This document shows positions 41,601-43,117 of a DNA stretch of 43,117 bases, in pieces. How positions within the stretch are numbered: position 1 is the first letter of the stretch; each line of letters starts with the position of its first letter. The stretch covers positions 1-43,117 of the forward strand of contig JAPLNQ010000247.1 of assembly GCA_026401075.1 (NCBI GenBank), written 5' to 3'. The notes beneath the pieces were generated by a model. It was not told the origin of the DNA. It ran no database searches and saw only the letters and a program-made list of their open reading frames with translations. The stretch comes from Planctomycetia bacterium. GTDB lineage: Bacteria > Planctomycetota > Planctomycetia > Pirellulales > UBA1268. The translations under genes and the position numbers were made by a program.

Positions 41601-42581
41601 GTGAATAGGAAAACGTCACTCCATGATCTCCCACGTTTTGATGACAAGCTGACATACCTTTACGTTGAGCACGCCGTTGTTGAACAACAGGATTCAGCCA
41701 TAGCTGTGCATCGCGCTGACGGCACATCCACAGCTATCCCGGCCGCCGCGCTTGCTGTGTTGCTGTTGGGACCGGGAACAACGCTCACCCACGCCGCAGT
41801 AAAATCGTTGGCCGACAACAACTGCCAAGTCCTATGGGTGGGCGAGCATGGCGTGCGCTTTTACGCTCAGGGACTTGGAGGAGCACGTTCCAGTCGCAAT
41901 CTGCTTCGGCAGGCGTTTCTAGCCACCCAGGATGTCGCCCGGCTGCAAGTTGTCATCCGGATGTACTGCATGCGGTTTGATGACAAACCGGACTCAACGG
42001 TCACGCTGCAGCAACTGCGAGGCAAGGAGGGCGTTCGGGTGCGAGAGGCGTACGCCGTTGCCGCGCAAGAGGCCGGCATTGAGTGGCGGGGGCGGAGCTA
42101 CAACCGAGGCCAATGGGATGCAGCTGATCCAATCAATCGCGCACTGTCCGCTGCCAACTCTTGCTTGTACGGACTCTCTCATGCGGCAATTCTGTCAGGG
42201 GGCTACTCTCCAGCCCTTGGTTTTATTCACACCGGAAAGCAGCTTTCATTCGTCTACGACGTGGCTGACCTCTACAAGGTCAAGTACACATTCCCGGTCG
42301 CCTTTCGCGAGGCGGCGGCCGGCCTAGAGAATTTGGAGTCTCGGGTTCGCCGGGGATGTCGCGATATGTTCAGGTCTCAAAAGTTAGTCGAACGGATTCT
42401 CCCCGATATTGCTGCTGCGATGGATGTCTCTAACGATGTGCAAGGCACTGGCGATCCCGGGGATGACGCCTACGTAGGCGACGAAGCCCGCCCCGCCGAG
42501 TGGTGGCAGCCGGACATCCTCCCGCCCGAAACGCCTATAGGGCGAATTCTTGAGCAGGCTATCCATCGTCCGTGGAAATAG
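41601..42581 (+). CDS. cas1: Cas1, type I-E integrase
   Basis: 326 residues from GTG 41601, with GGAGG ten bases upstream; a TTG at 41571 would lie within cas6e and is less likely. Catalytic residues by analogy with E. coli (E141, H208, D218, D221) are E143 (LRGKEGVRVREAYA), H210 (GFIHTGKQLSFVYD), D220 and D223. Cas1-Cas2 inserts prespacers at the leader end of the array. Starts 19 bp after cas6e. The C-terminus is longer and acidic (STNDVQGTGD-like region and the PAEWWQPDILPPETPIG tail) than minimal relatives. Confidence 0.95.
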   Translation: MNRKTSLHDLPRFDDKLTYLYVEHAVVEQQDSAIAVHRADGTSTAIPAAALAVLLLGPGTTLTHAAVKSLADNNCQVLWVGEHGVRFYAQGLGGARSSRNLLRQAFLATQDVARLQVVIRMYCMRFDDKPDSTVTLQQLRGKEGVRVREAYAVAAQEAGIEWRGRSYNRGQWDAADPINRALSAANSCLYGLSHAAILSGGYSPALGFIHTGKQLSFVYDVADLYKVKYTFPVAFREAAAGLENLESRVRRGCRDMFRSQKLVERILPDIAAAMDVSNDVQGTGDPGDDAYVGDEARPAEWWQPDILPPETPIGRILEQAIHRPWK

Positions 42582-42610
42582 CCGACCAGCTTTGTCACGC
42601 GAGGTAATTT

Positions 42611-42892
42611 GTGATCGTTCTCATTGTTTCGAAGGCTCCGCCCTCGCTTCGGGGCAAGCTGGCCCGCTGGCTGCTCCAGCTAAAGGCGGGCGTCTATGTA
42701 GGGACGCTATCCCACCGCGTCCGCACGCGAGTCTGGAATCTTGCACGGGAGTCGATAAAGGGGGGCTGGGCGGTGCTTTTATACGCGGCAAAGACAGAGC
42801 AGGGGTTCGATATCCTGACTCACGGCAAGGCTCCAGTAGAGTTTGAGGACTTCGAAGGCATTTGGCTGGCAAAAACTCGTTCTAAAGCCTAG
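42611..42892 (+). CDS. cas2: Cas2e, type I-E adaptation protein
   Basis: 93 residues from GTG 42611, with GAGG nearby. The type I-E Cas2 signature is clear: IVSKAPPSLRGKLARWLLQL, GVYVGTLSHRVRTRVW, then AKTEQGFDILTHG. It is close in length to E. coli Cas2 (94). It forms the Cas1-Cas2 complex. No DnaQ extension is fused here, although the DEDDh gene at 35527-36480 could supply that activity. It starts 29 bp after cas1. The stop codon is only 9 bp before the first CRISPR repeat, so any leader must lie inside this gene. Confidence 0.94.
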   Translation: MIVLIVSKAPPSLRGKLARWLLQLKAGVYVGTLSHRVRTRVWNLARESIKGGWAVLLYAAKTEQGFDILTHGKAPVEFEDFEGIWLAKTRSKA

Positions 42893-42901
42893 TTTTTCAG
42901 T

Positions 42902-43117
42902 CTGCTCCCCGTACGCACGGGGATGAACCGGTCACGTGCAGCCTTGGAATGCGTCTGGGATGCTGCTCCCCGTACGCACGGGGATGAACCGCCGCCCCAA
43001 AGGCCGACAAAGTACGAGAACACCTGCTCCCCGTACGCACGGGGATGAACCGAACTCGCCAGGCGAAGGAATGGTGGCTGCATAACTGCTCCCCGTACGC
43101 ACGGGGATGAACCGCCA
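42902..43117 (+). CRISPR. Type I-E CRISPR array (cut by window end)
   Basis: Four identical 29-bp repeats at 42902-42930, 42963-42991, 43024-43052 and 43086-43114, with spacers of 32, 32 and 33 bp. The fourth spacer is cut after 3 bp. The repeat begins CTGCTCCCCGTACGCACGGG and ends GATGAACCG. The stem CCCCGT / ACGGGG folds to the Cas6e substrate. The 5' handle ATGAACCG on the + strand shows that transcription runs rightward, away from cas2. No degeneration among repeats indicates that this is the active, leader-proximal end. Confidence 0.98.

Noticed and set aside
42931-43085. Self-targeting spacers
   Set aside because: No match to the three complete spacers was noticed within the window by eye. 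A full search needs the rest of the genome and viral databases.

Overview
The window reads as chromosomal DNA of a planctomycete. It is GC-rich and carries families typical of that phylum: two DUF1501 proteins, a DUF1549/DUF1553 protein with c-type heme motifs, a giant PVC-type dehydrogenase/HEAT/heme fusion, a DUF1559 prepilin-like protein with its small lipoprotein, a sulfatase and very large multidomain exported proteins. No complete rRNA or tRNA gene is present.

Layout. About 1-31.6 kb is ordinary planctomycete content. It runs: a 5'-truncated DUF1501 gene; a 1,696-residue SGNH/PVC-dehydrogenase/HEAT/F5-8C/cupredoxin/heme protein; an oppositely oriented LuxR-type response regulator; a secreted beta-helix protein; a prepilin-like/lipoprotein/histidine-kinase group; a Tat-exported FAD oxidoreductase; a YceH-like protein; a small hypothetical; a Bax-inhibitor-1-like membrane protein. 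Then comes a minus-strand operon (27.4 to 18.1 kb, reading leftwards) of DUF1501, PPC-domain, DUF1549/1553 and heme/WD40/coiled-coil genes, followed by an HtrA-like fusion protease and a sulfatase.

About 31.9-35.5 kb is a mobile-DNA scrapyard: a DUF2442 gene whose 3' end sits in an attC-like hairpin, two eroded small-protein/nucleotidyltransferase modules, the C-terminal remnant of a transposase, and a Phd/PIN toxin-antitoxin pair enclosed by two identical 53-bp copies of the 3' part of a tRNA-Leu(CAA) gene. This looks like a repeatedly used integration site next to the CRISPR locus.

About 35.5-43.1 kb is the most interesting part: a type I-E CRISPR-Cas locus in the order cas8e, cas7e, cas5e-HNH, cas6e, cas1, cas2e, CRISPR array. 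The Cas5 protein carries a C-terminal HNH nuclease domain with all metal-binding and catalytic positions intact. No cas3 and no separate cse2/cas11 gene is present between the left flank and the array. A DEDDh exonuclease gene is divergent from cas8e. The simplest reading is a Cascade that does its own target cleavage through the Cas5-attached HNH domain instead of recruiting Cas3, with Cas1/Cas2 (perhaps aided by the DEDDh exonuclease) supplying new spacers. Cas5-HNH type I-E variants are a recently recognised rare class. The missing cas11, the nearly absent leader and the linked exonuclease make this example worth study.
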